Below are positions 45,168 through 58,300 of a stretch of DNA of 64,000 bases, in pieces. This stretch comes from Rhizoclosmatium globosum. Taxonomy: Eukaryota; Chytridiomycota; Chytridiomycetes; Chytridiales; Chytriomycetaceae. The stretch lies in contig MCGO01000019.1 in the NCBI GenBank assembly GCA_002104985.1, positions 124,001 through 188,000 on the forward strand, read 5' to 3'. Under the pieces are notes generated by a model. The model saw only the letters and a program-made list of their open reading frames with translations, was not told the origin of the DNA and ran no database searches. Position 1 is the first letter of the stretch. Each line of letters starts with the position of its first letter. Made by a program: the position numbers and the translations under genes.

Positions 45168-46673
45168 TCTTGCTCAGGTTGGTGCGATTGCGATTGCGGA
45201 GTTCTTTTTCGCTGGAGGGAAAGCAGTCAAATTCGCCAAATTTGATGGGGGGCCTCCCTCAAATTTTGCACCAAAGCCCAGATCTCTCTTCTCTCCCTCG
45301 TGACTCTGAAATGTCAGGCGAAGAGTATCATATCATGTGCGGATTCCATCTGCTGGTTCTGTTCCTGCACGCTACTCCAGTCCACTAGATGTCAAGCTGA
45401 AACACTACTCGGGGGCTTCCAGAAATTGCTCACGATTTGTGATATTGTTCACGGTGGGTGGCACTTTACCCCTCTTATCATTAAAGAGATGGACGATAAC
45501 AGAGGTGCCACTCAAACAAGTGCTTTTCGACCAATTCTTTTGTTGACATGTGGTGATATAACGAGAATCATCAATATGGTTTTCAACACAGTCACATATC
45601 GTCGAACCAATAAATCAAGTAGAGCGATAGAGTAAAAAGACACAGTAAGGGTAGCCCAGACCCTCGGATGAAGTTTTCTCAAGTGATACCGATACGGGTG
45701 TCTTTTGGGAGGCTGACTGTAAGTTTGGGTCTGAGGACGCATCAAGAGAGCTACTGAATATATTGATCTACACTGCAAATGTTTGTGCCATGATCATAAT
45801 AAATTTCGTATTGTATGGAGACCTGCGCCGCACTTTTTTTAGTAGGTCCGGTTCCGCCCGAAAGACCCCCAGTTATCTAACCATCCGGAAGAGATTCAAT
45901 GAGCCAGCGATTAAAGTCACGTCAGCGACGCTGATCTTGGGGAAAGCGGATAGTGATGTTGATGCAATCGGCAAAACAAGAAGCTAAAACGACAGACTCA
46001 TAAAAGATGACAGGAATAGTTTCGACTGGCATTAATCTATCTGACGTAGCGTTAGACGAGAATAATGAAAATAGGGAATGATTGCGTTCTACCTAACATT
46101 GTACTTGATGACTGACCAACCAGAATTGGTGTTTGGACTGGTCAACAAGTTTTGGTCAACAGACCCGACAAATCATTAATCATTCCAACGTGAGTCTAAT
46201 CATCGTGAACAATATCACATACGAGTGCTAATACTCTCTCTCCAGATGAGGAATATCACTGTTTGTCTGCTGATAAAAACCCTGGCGTTGAAGAATTCGT
46301 TGATGGAAGTCCAGAGAATACACAGGATCGTAATATACTGACGAAATAATCAGATCTGCATTATTTGAGTAAACAGATCATGAAAATGACCGGTTTCTTG
46401 GGCCTAATGGACATGGTGCGAAACTGGTGCGTGTTTTTTTACGCACTATCTATCTTTTCACCACACACGCTGATACTCAAAATTAGAAATTCACAGTGAC
46501 TCCGAAGTACAACTTTTCGGATCTTATCTAACGGAAAGCAACAAGAGGATGCGCATAATAAGATGTATTTTTTGTTATTTTGGAGCTCTATATTAATGAT
46601 GATAAACCAACACAAACCAAAAAATGCAGACATCAAACTTATTAAAAAGGGGAGAGAGAGAGAAGCATACGTT
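45168..46673. other. Long intergenic region between GATA genes
   Basis: About 1.5 kb upstream of GATA 2 and downstream of GATA 3. Open frames here (45300-45635 and others) lack coding bias and family motifs. I see no RNA gene or repeat; it may hold regulatory sequence for GATA 2. Confidence 0.5.
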
Positions 46674-47240
46674 CTAAACAGGAATAGTAATACTATCTCT
46701 CGCACTAGACGGCTCAATCGGCACATATTTCATCACGTTTTCAGACATGAACAAATCCATGTCTGTCATATGTGTGTTGGAGGGATACATTCGTAACGGA
46801 GATGTCCTCTTGACGCGAACTCGTTTTTTGATGGTTGTACTGGCCCCGGATTTTACGATTCGGTTCACGCCGTTTACGCGGAAGTAGACTCCACATGCGT
46901 TGCAGACGGAGCGGCCTTGCAAGTCGCGCCTCCACATTGGGGTTTCGGTTGTAGCTATTTAAGGAGGGGGATAAATGGTTAGGACGTGGTTGTGGGTTGA
47001 GAGGGGAAGGAGAAGGGAATTTACCACAGTTGTGACAGCTTTTGAGTGTTTTGGGAGGGTGTGGTGTTGTGTTGTCTTTGGCGTCGGTGACGGGAGAGAG
47101 TGGAGTAATGACGTGATATAGCTGAATGACGAGGACGTTGACTGGTTTGACGAGAAGAGTATCGACGAGAGTGGAGGCATTGGGTGTGTTGAGCTTGACG
47201 AAGGGATGGTGAACGACATTTCTGGGTGGGTTTCGGACAA
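46674..47240 (-). CDS. GATA zinc-finger factor 3 (5' end unresolved)
   Basis: Two exons are clear. The first encodes a short N-terminal region and the first Cys pair (KTLKSCHNC); the second, from about 46950, encodes [20 protein letters not shown] and [11 protein letters not shown] plus a basic stretch ([10 protein letters not shown]). The intron splits the finger just after the first Cys pair, as in GATA 4. No good ATG fits the first exon; the frame extends upstream to about 47310 without a start, so the first exon may lie beyond a break. Its finger is nearly identical to that of GATA 4. Confidence 0.72.
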
Positions 47241-47720
47241 TTAGATTATCTGCCGATTGATTTTTTATGTGAGATTTTTCGGATGCTTTGAATATCGGAT
47301 CTTATCGAGATACTCGGAACCTTATTTTGGGTTGGTTGAGCACAAGGGTTATGTTTAGACGAGACCTGAGAATCTCTATGAATCAAGACTCCCCGGAAAA
47401 GCAGGTCAAACAAAGCGTTTATCAACTCCACGATGAGTAGGACCGTCATTCAGTCAGGCAGTTTGAGGTAACTTGAGTTATCTTCAAATCTTAAATCACC
47501 ATAACTCCCATTAAACGATTATAAGATAACAAAGACTAGTATGATATTCTTCACGTAATTATAAAGCACTAAAAAATTAAAGAAAAACAGGGGACAAGAA
47601 AAGGAATAAGAAGAAAAAGGACAAAAGAATAGACCCCAAAAAAACCTCAGGTAAAATACACATATACTCCGTCAAATACACTCTACATAACCAGCATCAA
47701 AGAAAACAAGACAGTCCTAA

Positions 47721-49741
47721 TCACATATCAAACCTCGCCCGCTTCAAACTTCCAATATGCGGGTTCCCCTCCGTCCCCAACACAGCCTGCTGCTGAACCT
47801 GAGGCTGCTGCTCATAACTCCTTCCCAACGACGAAGATACATTCGGCACAAAACTCTCCCTCCTCGGCAAAATCGTCTTCAACGCGTTCCCTTGGTGATG
47901 GTTTCCATTCATCTCCGGTACAGACAACACACGTCGCATCTCTGATGAGGTTGGGGCGGTAGATGCGCCGGTTTCTTTCACGCGGACTCGTCGTTTCACG
48001 GCTGTTCCGCCGTGCTTCACGATTCGGTTCACGCCGTTCACACGGAAGTAGACTCCACAGGCGTTGCAGACGGATCGACCTTGCATGTCGCGGCGCCACA
48101 TTGGGGTTGTTGTCGTTGCTAATAATTGGGAGAAAGTGTTAGTTGTGAGGATGAGAGGGAGGAAACGTTGTATTTACCGCAGTTATGGCAGACCTGCTGT
48201 TCTTTGACGGGGGCGGGTGGTAAGTTTGGTGTTTGAGCGTTGTTGGAGAAGGATGAAAGGGGTGGAATTCCTGTGATAGGTGGGATTCCGAGGGCAGCAG
48301 AAGCAGAACTACTCAGAAGTCGATGTTGGGCGAGCAGTTGTGCTTGTTGCTGCTGTAATAATGCTTGCTGTTGTCGCTGATGTTCCGCTTGCAACGCTTG
48401 AAGCTGTTTATATGAGTCTGTGCGTTGTGGGGATGGGTGGTTGGATTCCCGCGGTGTGGACGGTGATGGGGATTCTGAAATGGGTGAAATCGGGTTTCCG
48501 TTCGTGGGTGGAGTTTGGGAGTACATTTTTGCAAGAGAATCTGTTGATGAGAAGACAGTATTGGAGTATTGTAGGGACGACAGGGAGGCAGAGGACATTG
48601 TGTGCAACGAGCCAGGGTGGCCAGTGTTGGCTGGCGCTGTACTTGAGTACATCATTTGAGGGTTTGCAGTAAAGTTGAAAAGGTCCGTGAATGGAATGGG
48701 TTGCGATGAGGTTGACGAGATGTTGGTGGTGGTGTTTGGGATATCAAAGAGCATATCAAACTGCTTGTCAATGTCCATATCGATGTTGTTTGATGTCGGC
48801 ATCATTTGAGACTGCGGCATCGACGGCGAGAAGGTGAAGGGCTGCTTAAATGCGTTTTCGAATCCTATTGAGCTGAAGAGTGGAGATTGTTCGACACTTC
48901 CATTTCTGCTGTCCAGTTCGTTGAGGGTTTCGTTGCTGTTGTTGAAGTTCATGCTACTTCCGAAAGAAAGTTGCGATTTCTTGTTGACTTGGGGAGGAGG
49001 GATTGGCTGTTTTGAAAAGATTGCGGACGTTGGGGCTGATGGAGTTGGATCGAATCCACCAAATGAAAACTCGACAGTTTTCCTGTTTGCATTCCTGTTT
49101 GGTTGTTGTTGTTGTTGTTGAATGCGGGTGCGGATGCAGAGAAGAAAGCCTGTGAGTCATCGGTCAAGTTCATGTCAAAGAAGTCAGACATTGACGGGCT
49201 CGCTGGCTCCAGTTTCGCCTGGTGATCGGCTGGCAGGGAGGCAGAGAGGGCAGCAGCAGCTGCTAAAAGAGCAGTTAGAAGTCCAGGACCCATGTGACAC
49301 TCTGGTAAAACAGGGGGGTCTGCTTGGGTAAAACAGCTTACCATCTTCCTTCTCCTTCTTCTTCTTGAGCGACATGTGAAGCAGACGCCACGACAGGTTC
49401 TCGAGCCGATCGCCTGAGGGAAGGGCAGCCTTGGCCTTGGTGCACAGGCGCCAGATAGACTCGGTTGCAGATGGATCTTCGGTGCCTGCGAAGCCCTTGA
49501 GTTTGCCGAGCAGATTTGTCAGTGATTCGGTGGCATCGATGTCGACTGGAGTGCGAAGGTTTACTTTAGATTGAAGGTGGTTCGTGGTGGTGGTGGTGGT
49601 TGTTGTTGAAGGTGGTTGTTGTTTGGTTGAAGTTGAAGTGGGGCATTCATCTTTCTCTTTTGAAGGCAGAGGATGCTCAACGAGTAGCTTAAGAACACTT
49701 TGTTTGTCAAGGGGCGTGTCCGATGTGTCCAGGGGGCTCAT
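47721..49741 (-). CDS. GATA factor 4 with AreA-type N-terminal domain
   Basis: Nitrogen-regulator-like GATA factor. It begins at the first ATG, 49741 (MSPLDTSDTP). The N-terminal fungal GATA-associated domain (DUF1752 type) is read in IWRLCTKAKAALPSGDRLEN then LSWRLLHMSL. Then come Asn/Gln/Ser-rich regions, and after a break near 49000 the long exon 48952-48180. The finger is CHNCG, an intron, then [20 protein letters not shown]. The basic extension VNRIVKHGGTAVKRRVRVK follows, and the end is Gln-rich. Length is about 640 residues. Whether it acts as activator or repressor is unknown. Confidence 0.82.
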
Positions 49742-50639
49742 GGTTTGTCGGTGGGGGAAGGCGGTGGCTTTGGTTGGTGGTTGGTTGGTGGTGACTGGTT
49801 GAGGAACAATTTTTAGTTGTTGACTTCGTCTGTTGCCTCCACCCTTATCACTTGTTTCACTAACTGCTTTCCCTCTTGGTTGGATGCTTGCTTTCTTTGT
49901 TTGTACCAACTAAAACTGCTGTTGTCTAACACATACTGCTTTCTTTGCTCTGTTCACGTGAGTACCACTGTAATACCCTCATTGCTCCACGGAAAAATGA
50001 TCTTAGTTGTATATATTTGTCAGGAGTGTTCATACCACTATACTTTTACCCGTGCTAATCTAGAGTGCTACTGATCTTCCTATCTCGCTTGACCCCACCG
50101 ATTCCTGTTCGCGCACTATGGTGATATACGGTATCGTTATCGGCAAGCCGTTCAACTTTTGGTGTATTCTCTTCATACCTCACGTTATTCACGCTCTGTA
50201 GCGTTCTCCTTCAGCAGTCGTTATGATTTCAAAGGCAGAGTAGGGTTTTCAGAGGTGGTGGAGAAATGCTTGGTCTGCACATGGTTACCCCGCATCATAT
50301 GAATCAATGAACCCTTTTGTTCTTCTTCAGCCGCTTTTAAGCTTCAACATAAAAATTCCTTTCTTGCATTGTATCACAAATCAACACCATCGAAAATTGA
50401 TGACAGAACAAATCTTTCTCCACCCAATTCCTGGATTTGAAATGCCTTTTTTGTCATGCACTCAACATACAATAGAACCCAATTTATTATTACAGCCAGT
50501 GGCGACAAGGAAAAGATAAATAACTACATAAAAACGTATTTAACGACCACAGCCTCAACCACCATGCTTCAAATCCCACTCCCTCACTTCAACCTTCACA
50601 TCTCCTCCATCAACTTCACTCTCACTTTCCTCAATACAC
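49742..50639. other. Intergenic, no gene seen
   Basis: 5' flank of GATA 4 and 3' flank of GATA 5. An open frame continues upstream of the GATA 4 ATG to 49909 without a start codon, so an earlier 5' exon is possible. No repeat recognised. Confidence 0.45.
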
Positions 50640-51301
50640 TCATCTTCCTCCTCTCATCATCATCACTCCAAGTCTCGCTCTTCCTCCGTTTCCAGCCTGC
50701 TTCCCCCGTTTCCGCCGGTGCACGACTTCCTTCTTCATGGAGAGTGGACGCGGGACGCCATGTGCGTTTTGGAATACGCCGCATGCGTTGCAGAGAACTT
50801 GGTTTGTGGGCGAGCGGCGCCAGGTCGGGGTTTCTGTTGCGTTGCAGTGTGTGCATGTGCGGGTTGGTTTAGAGGGTTTAAGGGTGTGCGGGTCTTTTGC
50901 TTTTGGTGGCGTAGTGTTGCTGTGACGTGGGGTTTTGGAGGGGTGGGGAAACGAGGGTTGGTTGAGATATTGAGTGTCTGTTGAGGTGGCAGAGGAGGCT
51001 GTTATTGGTTCTTGCTTTGGTTGAGTGAGAGTTGATGGATCGATGGTTTCAGGGACATGTGTAAAGAGATTCGAGGAGAGGAAGGGAGATGTGGTTGAGC
51101 TCTGAGGAGAGTGCTTGATTGAGGGAAGGAAAGTAACGTCCATATCCAGCAGGAACTCATACAGAGCCAGTTGATCTTGTGGATCAATGTTCCGTTTGAT
51201 GCATAACAGTGCGTGGATGTGTATTCGGCGGATGTTATGGACGACGATGGTGAGCTTAGGCTTCGTTGTGAGAGGGTTGGGGACGTTGAGTCCATTTGCA
51301 T
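50640..51301 (-). CDS. GATA zinc-finger factor 5
   Basis: Start at 51301 gives MQMDSTSPTLSQ. A block NGTLI...ALYEFLLDMDV, restored across a break near 51175, matches NGTPI...PMYEFLLTL of GATA 6, so the two are sister genes. The finger is CTHCNATETPTWRRSPTNQ and CNACGVFQNAHGVPRP, then a basic tail (KKEVVHRRKRGKQ). Codons go from C/A-ending to G/T-ending close to the finger, near 50730. Confidence 0.8.
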
Positions 51302-52025
51302 TCGTGTAAACATGGTTAAGGGCAAGGATCCGTTAAGGTAAAGAATCCAATTTGAATGCGATTTGGTTGAGCGCTGGACTTGCTTCTGTGTGAATTGTTC
51401 ACGGATCTCCAGAAGAAGGAAAATTTTGTTCGGCCCCCAACTGAAAAAATTTCCCGCAGCTTTCACGTGGTTGGTCGGTGTTTTCGGAATTTTTTGCGGG
51501 TGGGGCTTGGTGGCTAAATACCTCTGTTTTGGCACTGGTTACATTGGTTCCGTTTGCTTGCAAAGTGAGTGGAATATCATAGGGACCGATGTATATTGTA
51601 TTGCAGCACTCACTGCTCTTCGGGAGTGGTCGGGCTTTTGACTAATGTTGAAATCATGGCTGATTCAGCCAAGGTGCCACCCAACAAGACAAATTGAGCG
51701 ACCCTTGCCCGTAAGCCCCTCCTGCCCAACGATTCCTAGCCTCATTCAAATCGTATTCTATTCTTTTCAATAGACAAACAATGCTTCCCTGATTGGTGCG
51801 GAGGAGTCCCTTCCCAACCAAACGTTTACGTAAGACACAATGAGGGTTTCCTTATATCACCGATCATAATCATCAATATGGTGCCACCGAACTCATGGCC
51901 CCTCCCCTTAACCCTCCCATAAGTCAAGATTTACGTATGTTTACTTTGGTCTCTTTACTACATTATATACAACAAAAACAACACAAATCAAGTACAAATA
52001 AAACAATCAAATAAAGAACGAGAAT
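51302..52025. other. Intergenic, no gene seen
   Basis: Promoter side of GATA 5 and 3' flank of GATA 6. Open frames present lack any recognisable content. Confidence 0.45.
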
Positions 52026-52759
52026 CTAAGCGTCAATACCTCTGTTCCGTCTCATAACGTCAAACTTGCGAAAAGGAAACTGCGACGGCCTGCTTCGCCC
52101 GTTATGATTCTTCATGTACAGAGAGCAAGCGTTGCAAATTGTTTCGTTTCGAGGGTTTCGGCGCCAGACGGGTGTTTTGTTTGTTCCACAGTTCACGCAG
52201 GTTTGGAGGAGAGATCCCTGGCGTTTCGGTTTGGGAGGGCCGGTTGGAGCTGGTGTTTCAGAAGCGGTTTTGCGGGATTGTGGGGAGTTTGTTGGGCTGT
52301 TGCGTCGGCGGTGGGAGCTGGTGGTTGAGGTGGGGGCACTTGATTTCTTTGGGCGATGGGGTTGGTACATGTATTCGCCGTCGTCTGTGTCGTCGTCTGA
52401 GGCGGAGTCTTGGATGTCGCTTTGGGCGTCGGGGTCTTGCTTGATTATTGGGGAGGGGTGGGAGAAGTTTAAGGAGAGTTCGGAGGACATGCTCGGTGTT
52501 CCGGGCATTCTGAGGAGGAGGGGGTTGTGGATGTAGCTGGGATGGATTGTGAGAGTGTGAGGAGGAATTCGTACATTGGAGATTGGTCTTGGTGTATGGG
52601 TGTACCGTTTGAGGCGGTTACAATGGATGCAGACGATGAGGTTGGTGAAGGATGACTAAAGAGTGGGATACTGAGGCTCAGAGCTGGAGACGGGTAGAAG
52701 CTGGTGCAATCGAGGTCGATCATGTATGGAAGGGATTCGTCTAGATTCATGTGGCTCAT
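52026..52759 (-). CDS. GATA zinc-finger factor 6
   Basis: Start 52759 gives MSHMNLDESLPYMIDLD. The N-terminal QSPMYEFLLTLSQSIPAT resembles GATA 5. After a break near 52495 come an acidic Asp-rich stretch, a Ser/Thr/Arg linker and one finger: CVNCGTNKTPVWRRNPRNE, CNACSLYMKNHNGRSRPSQF. The finger has Ser for the usual Gly after the last Cys and Met-Lys-Asn-His for the Lys-Leu-His of AreA, closest to short light-regulator-like fingers. The end is basic (FRKFDVMRRNRG). Confidence 0.82.
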
Positions 52760-53373
52760 TGAGGGTCCTCTACGATCGGGTTTTTCAAGTGAACTTTTTT
52801 GGGAGGTGGGATGAGGAATGCAGCCTCATTCGAAATAGAAAAAAATCGAGGGTTACCTCGGTTCGCTGGACAGACATCCAAAAGCCACAGTAAGAAAGAA
52901 AAAGACGCTCTCACTGCGATAACTTACTGTTGAAGGAAGTGTCTTAGTGGAGCCGAAGGTAAGGGTCGGGGTGATGGGCTTGGAGAATTTTTGAATGTGT
53001 TGAGTAATTTTCCGAACGTGTCTTGCTCCACACTTGCTGTCTTTACACTCTTGGCTGATATAAAAGACGCTCAGAAAAGCTGTTGGAAGTGTCTATGCTG
53101 CACTCAGAAGATGTTTACCATATTGGGACTCTAATAAAAGTTTGAAACAACCAAAATGGAGATGGGCCCCAAACGAAACGGTGCTGCAAATCGAAAAAAA
53201 TCAGTTTCACTCTTCTGGTCTGCTTGTGGCTTGCGTTGCCCCAAAGGAAGTGAGACGCAGTGAGAAGAGAAGTTGGAGGCTGATGGAGATGGTTCACAAA
53301 AGGAGCACGTTTTGGGAATATCAAAAATTTCATTTGGCCTTCTGTTTGGGTGTGGCTTGCTTTACTAAGAAGT

Positions 53374-53664
53374 TTAAGGATATGTTTGGTTTAGAGAAGA
53401 GAGGGTCGTTGTTGAGTACATGGATTCCTGAGTGCATTGTAACAAGCAAAGAAACAAATTGATGAGAACATTTGCAATATCAGAGCTTGCCAAGCTTGTA
53501 CACAGAGATGCCTGAACAAAGGGCGATTTAACACCCCAAGTAAAGTCGGGAATTCCTTGTGGCTTCAACTCGGAATGAATTTTTCCTTGTGCCTCAAGGA
53601 AATATTTACCCGGAAGAGGTGATTTAAGAAGTTGTGGGTCGGTACTTCCGAGGGAATAACTCAT
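53374..53664 (-). CDS. Hypothetical small protein (doubtful)
   Basis: A 96-codon frame with ATG at 53664 (MSYSLGSTDPQLLKSPLPGK). The first 60 residues look globular (FLEAQGKIHSELKPQGIPDF), the rest is hydrophobic and may be read-through of an intron: a GT-AG pair could join another exon. No family recognised. Base use is ordinary for the region. Confidence 0.3.
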   Translation of the reverse strand: MSYSLGSTDPQLLKSPLPGKYFLEAQGKIHSELKPQGIPDFTWGVKSPFVQASLCTSLASSDIANVLINLFLCLLQCTQESMYSTTTLSSLNQTYP

Positions 53665-53896
53665 TTCTCATCCTTTTGGCTGACCAAGACATAATCGAAA
53701 AAGGAAATCTATAATCCATTTAGGATAGCTGCATCAGTGTGAGCTCACCATCAGCTTTCAGGAGGTCTTCTTTGCTAAACAAAGCCCCTCGTAAGCCTTG
53801 ACAGCAGCTCGGGAAGTACAAATAGCGCTGCCTTCATTCATGGTTTAGTTGCTACGGATATGGCCGAGAGGTTTCATAAAGTACCAGTCAGCTTGG

Positions 53897-54741
53897 TAGT
53901 TTGTACTTCACACACAAACAGCCAAGGCACTCGCATTTCGAGCCGATGCATTGAAAATCAAGACAAGAATCTACAAAGCAATGCTGTCGTCAGAGAGAAT
54001 CATGAAGGCAGGGCCGTTAGAATTCATAATTGGATAACATGAGATGCCCTTAGTTTGCGACCCTCGAGCCTCGCATATCAATATGGTCGAGCGGTTCGCT
54101 ATTATTGGTTTAGCATGCACGGCACGGAGAACGGAGAGTTCATGCTTTGAAAAGTTCGCCTTAAACATTCAGTTTACTGGTTTGTAACCTCGAAGGAAAT
54201 CGCATATGGAACAGAAACTTTCAACGGCTAGGGAGGCTTCATGCTGTATTCACTATTCATGTTTGGGTTCTTAGTGTGGAACCCTCTCAGCTTGTAACCA
54301 CACAGCATCTTATGCCATAAAAGTATCGCGGTGAGCATAAATAATTTGTCAATAATTATTGATTGCATTTTCTTGGATGAATAGCTGTTGGCGCTTCGGA
54401 AAGTGGTCTCGGGCAGTCAGGAATGGTTCGTACATACAACTAACAGTCAAGGGATACGCTCTGGGATACGCTGCTGTCAACTAGAATCATGAATTCCTAT
54501 CAGTTGGCATAATATTTTGGGTTGAAATGATCGAATGATCAATAATGAGAGCCGATAGCTTGGATAATAAGTCTCCTCTCGTAAAACAGTGACGGCACAA
54601 ACATTCAAACAGATACAGTCAATATTACTACAAGAATCTGTAAAGTAATATCGTTGTTAAATATAATAATGAAGTTCGTCTTCAAGATTCGGCTTAGTTT
54701 GTACTTCATGTACAGCTAAGAAACTCGCAAGCTTTTCGAGC
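53897..54741. repeat. Diverged dispersed repeat units
   Basis: Two word families occur twice. A: TTAGTTTGTACTTCA...CAGC-AAG..ACTCGCA..TTTCGAGC-like at about 53897-53943 and 54694-54741. B: ACAAGAATCT.AAAG.AAT...ATGAAG at about 53958-54007 and 54627-54675. Weaker A-like sequence (TTAGTTTGCGACCCTCGAGC) is at about 54050. The copies are too diverged for a recent insertion and show no terminal repeats or coding content; a decayed transposable element or old tandem duplication is possible. Confidence 0.45.
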
Positions 54742-55333
54742 GGAATTTAAATAAATACCAATATAATACGATTTTGCTATGCAATCCTTTCGTCAAAAGC
54801 ATGAATTCGTCAGAAGATATACAGTGAAGCCGCACCCTCCACCACCATCGACCGTGATTGGTTCATATTAAGCACATTAAACAAGAAATATTACTGCTAT
54901 CAAGTTTCACCATTTCGGCTATTTCGACTTTGTGTAAATAAGTGATCTGGATTGTCTTTATCTTGTCAGAATGTAAATCGCAAAGATCAGGACCCTTGAA
55001 AGCCACACGAAATCCTTGAGGTGAAAGGAGGGTTAAGCAAGGTATTCTCTGGAGCCATGAGGGTGGCGTGGATGCTAAGCTGACATCGGGTGGCACCGGG
55101 AGCAGTACCCTTGAGTTGAGTTGAGTTGAGAAAGGTGGAGTTGAGGCTGGCAGACACGATGATCACAAAAAGAAAAAGAGATACTAATTGCGCAGCATCG
55201 AAAGCAAAAAGGCTGAAACGCAAGTGAAACACGCAATCCAACGAACCACCAAATTTTCACGTTTTCCCTTTCCAACTTCATTCATTCATTCACTCATTCA
55301 GTCAGTGAGTCAACAAACAACAAATCAAATCAA

Positions 55334-58300
55334 ATGAGCTTCCCGCCGCCGCCGCCCGTACCAATTGGCAGCCGAGCACCAACTACTGATCAGTCATCGG
55401 CACAGTCACCGGCCGAGTCCACGTCAACATCGGCACCGTCATCGAACCACAGCCACAGGGACCACCCCGCACCGAACACTCTCAACAGACGACAAACAAC
55501 ACCTCGAATCAACAGTCACTTCAGAAAAGAGCGGAAAGAAGAAGGATGTGTACAAGATGCTCTTTGACAACGAACTGCACTCGTCTCCTCTTTCACACGT
55601 TACAATCGCACATTCTTCACTGCCACTACTACTACTACTGCCAGTGAGAACCCGCGGCATCCCGCTCCTCCTCCGTCTCAGTCGAATCGCCGAAACTGGC
55701 CCGTCAAATGCGAACTATCTGCCCAGATCGAGAATGCACTCGGTCAACTCGAGCGCCACTTCAACTCTCTCTGACTCGATCAACAACAACAACCACACCC
55801 GCCGCTCCGCCTCTCCTGCCCCATCCTCATCAGCTTCAACTGCGACTGAGCGGGCGGGTGGCGCTGCCGCAGTACACCTCAATGAAGTTGAGGAGGACTC
55901 GAAACGATACCTCAACTTTGCAAAGCAGCTCGCAGAACGCACAAAAGATCCTTTGGATTCGCAGGACATTTGGAAACTGTGTACCCGTGCCAAACATGCC
56001 ATTGATGGTGGGGAACGGCTGGAGAATTTGAGTTGGCGTCTGTTTGAAATGAGTCTGAGTAAGGAGCGGAAAGCAAAGAGAGATGGCGGTAAGTGTTGTT
56101 GTGGAAGCTTGAGAAGTTGGGAAGATCTATATTGAGTGAGGGTTGTGCGTACTATTGAGTGGCTAGAGGACGAGACACTCAGCATGAGTGAACGCTATGC
56201 ATTAGGAACACGACTTGATCGAGCGCTTTTTGATTACTAAGAAAGGAACGGATGGCAGTCGGAGAAGGGGACGGAGATACGATAGTCAAATTTTCTTGAA
56301 ACAGCCACATCACCACATCTTTTTGACATATCCCGACTGTCAGCTGGTGACTTACTTTTAATTGTTACAGAGGCCAAGATCGAATCTATGGACATTGACA
56401 GCAACCCATTCATGCTCAAAACAAGGACTCGAGTAGCATCCCCTGCTCCTACTTCAACATCCACACTCAACAACTTGAAAATGTCGCCATTCCCTGTTTC
56501 TCCAGTCTTCAAATTTGCACCCACATCATCATCTGTACAAAAGCAACAACCCTCCTCTTCCTCAAACAACAATATGCAAGTCGATGGCTCATCAACACCG
56601 AAATTCACCCTTGCACCGACCGAAGATATCGAAACAAATACTGGTGAGAGTCCGGCCGAAAGCTATGCCACAAGCGATGATAGTTCGTTGAGTCCTCGAT
56701 TCATGACGGAGGAACTGCCGCAGTTTGAAGCAAATAGTTTCAGCCATTTTACGGTCCAAAATGCGGGATTATTTGGAGCTAATAACCCATTTGGGAACAC
56801 TATGCAGCCAGCACTGCAGCAGCAGAATGGATTCTATCCTTCCTTGTCGAGTTTCAGCCAACCTATTCAACAGCAACAGCAACAACAGCTTTTGCAGCAG
56901 CAGCAACAACAGCAGCAGCAGCAAGCGTTTAATGCGTTTACAAAGCAAAACTCAAATGGAATGTTCCCAATGTTTGGCGGAGGGTACAACGATATGAGCG
57001 GAGGAAGCGATACCTCGAGCCCATTGAACCGTGTTCAAAGCGGTGCTAGTTTGAATAACTTGAGTCGAACAAGTAGCGGTGTTGGACTGAATGGCTTGGT
57101 GGGCTCAACACGGGCCTGTCATCTTTTGGCAGCACACCCAACCTTCAGCAAATGGCAGCGTTAGCCAGCCTTGCTAACGGAAATGGACTCGATCAAGATC
57201 AATCCCAAATCTACAACTTCTTGTTGCAGAGTAGCCTGGGGATGCCCACACTCTTGGACTTTCAGCAGCAGCAACAGCAGTTGCAGCAACAACAGCAACA
57301 GCTCGCGCAGCAAATCCAACTGGCGCAGCAGATTCAGCAACAAAGCAGCGGTGGCGTTCCGTTCAGGAGTTTAAGCGTTGCAGATCTGACAAGTTACCAC
57401 AAGGCGAGTCAAATCAATAACGGAATGTTCCCAATGGTTGGGCAAACAAGTCAACCACAGCAGACACATTTCATGCCTATTCAGCACAGTCAGTATATGC
57501 CAACGATTCAGGAGCGCGTCGTCGAGAGTCAACCTCCCAAGAAGAAGCGACAGTTGAACGAATTGAGTTCGTCGTTTGAGAACCTGACAAACTTTTTCGG
57601 ACAGTCGAGTGCTTCTACGATTCCGGTTTTTAACGAGTCGAAGCCGTTGGTGTTTGAAAAGATGCCGATTATGCAGCAACAACAACAGCAACAGCTACAA
57701 CAAGTGCCGTCGCCTGATACTAGTGGGACTTCTTCACCGACAGCTGTCTTTTCCTTCACCAAGCTCCCAAAATCTCACTCAACCACCAGTCTTTCGACAC
57801 TCGCATCTTCCTCAAAAATGACACCAACAAGTTCACCAGCATCATCTGTTCCATCTTCCCTCTCCACATCCTTTTCCGCTCTCATCAAAACCGAAACCAT
57901 CTACAACAACAGCAACACCCAAACCCGCTCCCGTAAGCACACGCGAACGCGATCGACCACCCCGCGCCGCAGCCTTAGCCGCCGCAACAACTCTTTCAAG
58001 TCCATCCCCACCAGCACCACCTCCACCAACCCCAACAACCACTCAACCTGTAACCGCATCCGCATCCGCATCCATTCCAGGCGCACCCCCAACAGCCGAC
58101 GGAGAAATCATCGTCTGCAAAAACTGCCTCGCAACACAAACACCACTCTGGCGACGCGACGGAGACGGAAACCCAATCTGTAACGCGTGTGGATGTTTTA
58201 CAAGTTGCATGGTGTACAAAGACCTGTAGAGTTACGGAGGGATGTTATCAGGAAGAGGAATCGGCAGAAGAAGGGTGTGAAGGAGGCGATGGCTGCTGCC

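Larger units (their letters stand above)
52760..55333. other. Longest gene-poor stretch of the window
   Basis: About 2.6 kb between GATA 6 and the AreA-like gene. It holds one possible small gene (53374-53664) and diverged repeats (53897-54741), both listed separately. Short GAGTT and ATTC tandem runs at about 55110-55135 and 55280-55300 lie before the AreA-like start. Confidence 0.5.

Noticed and set aside
45168..46673. Small genes in the intergenic frames at 45300-45987
   Set aside because: Translations lack motifs, coding bias and start context, and overlap one another in several frames.
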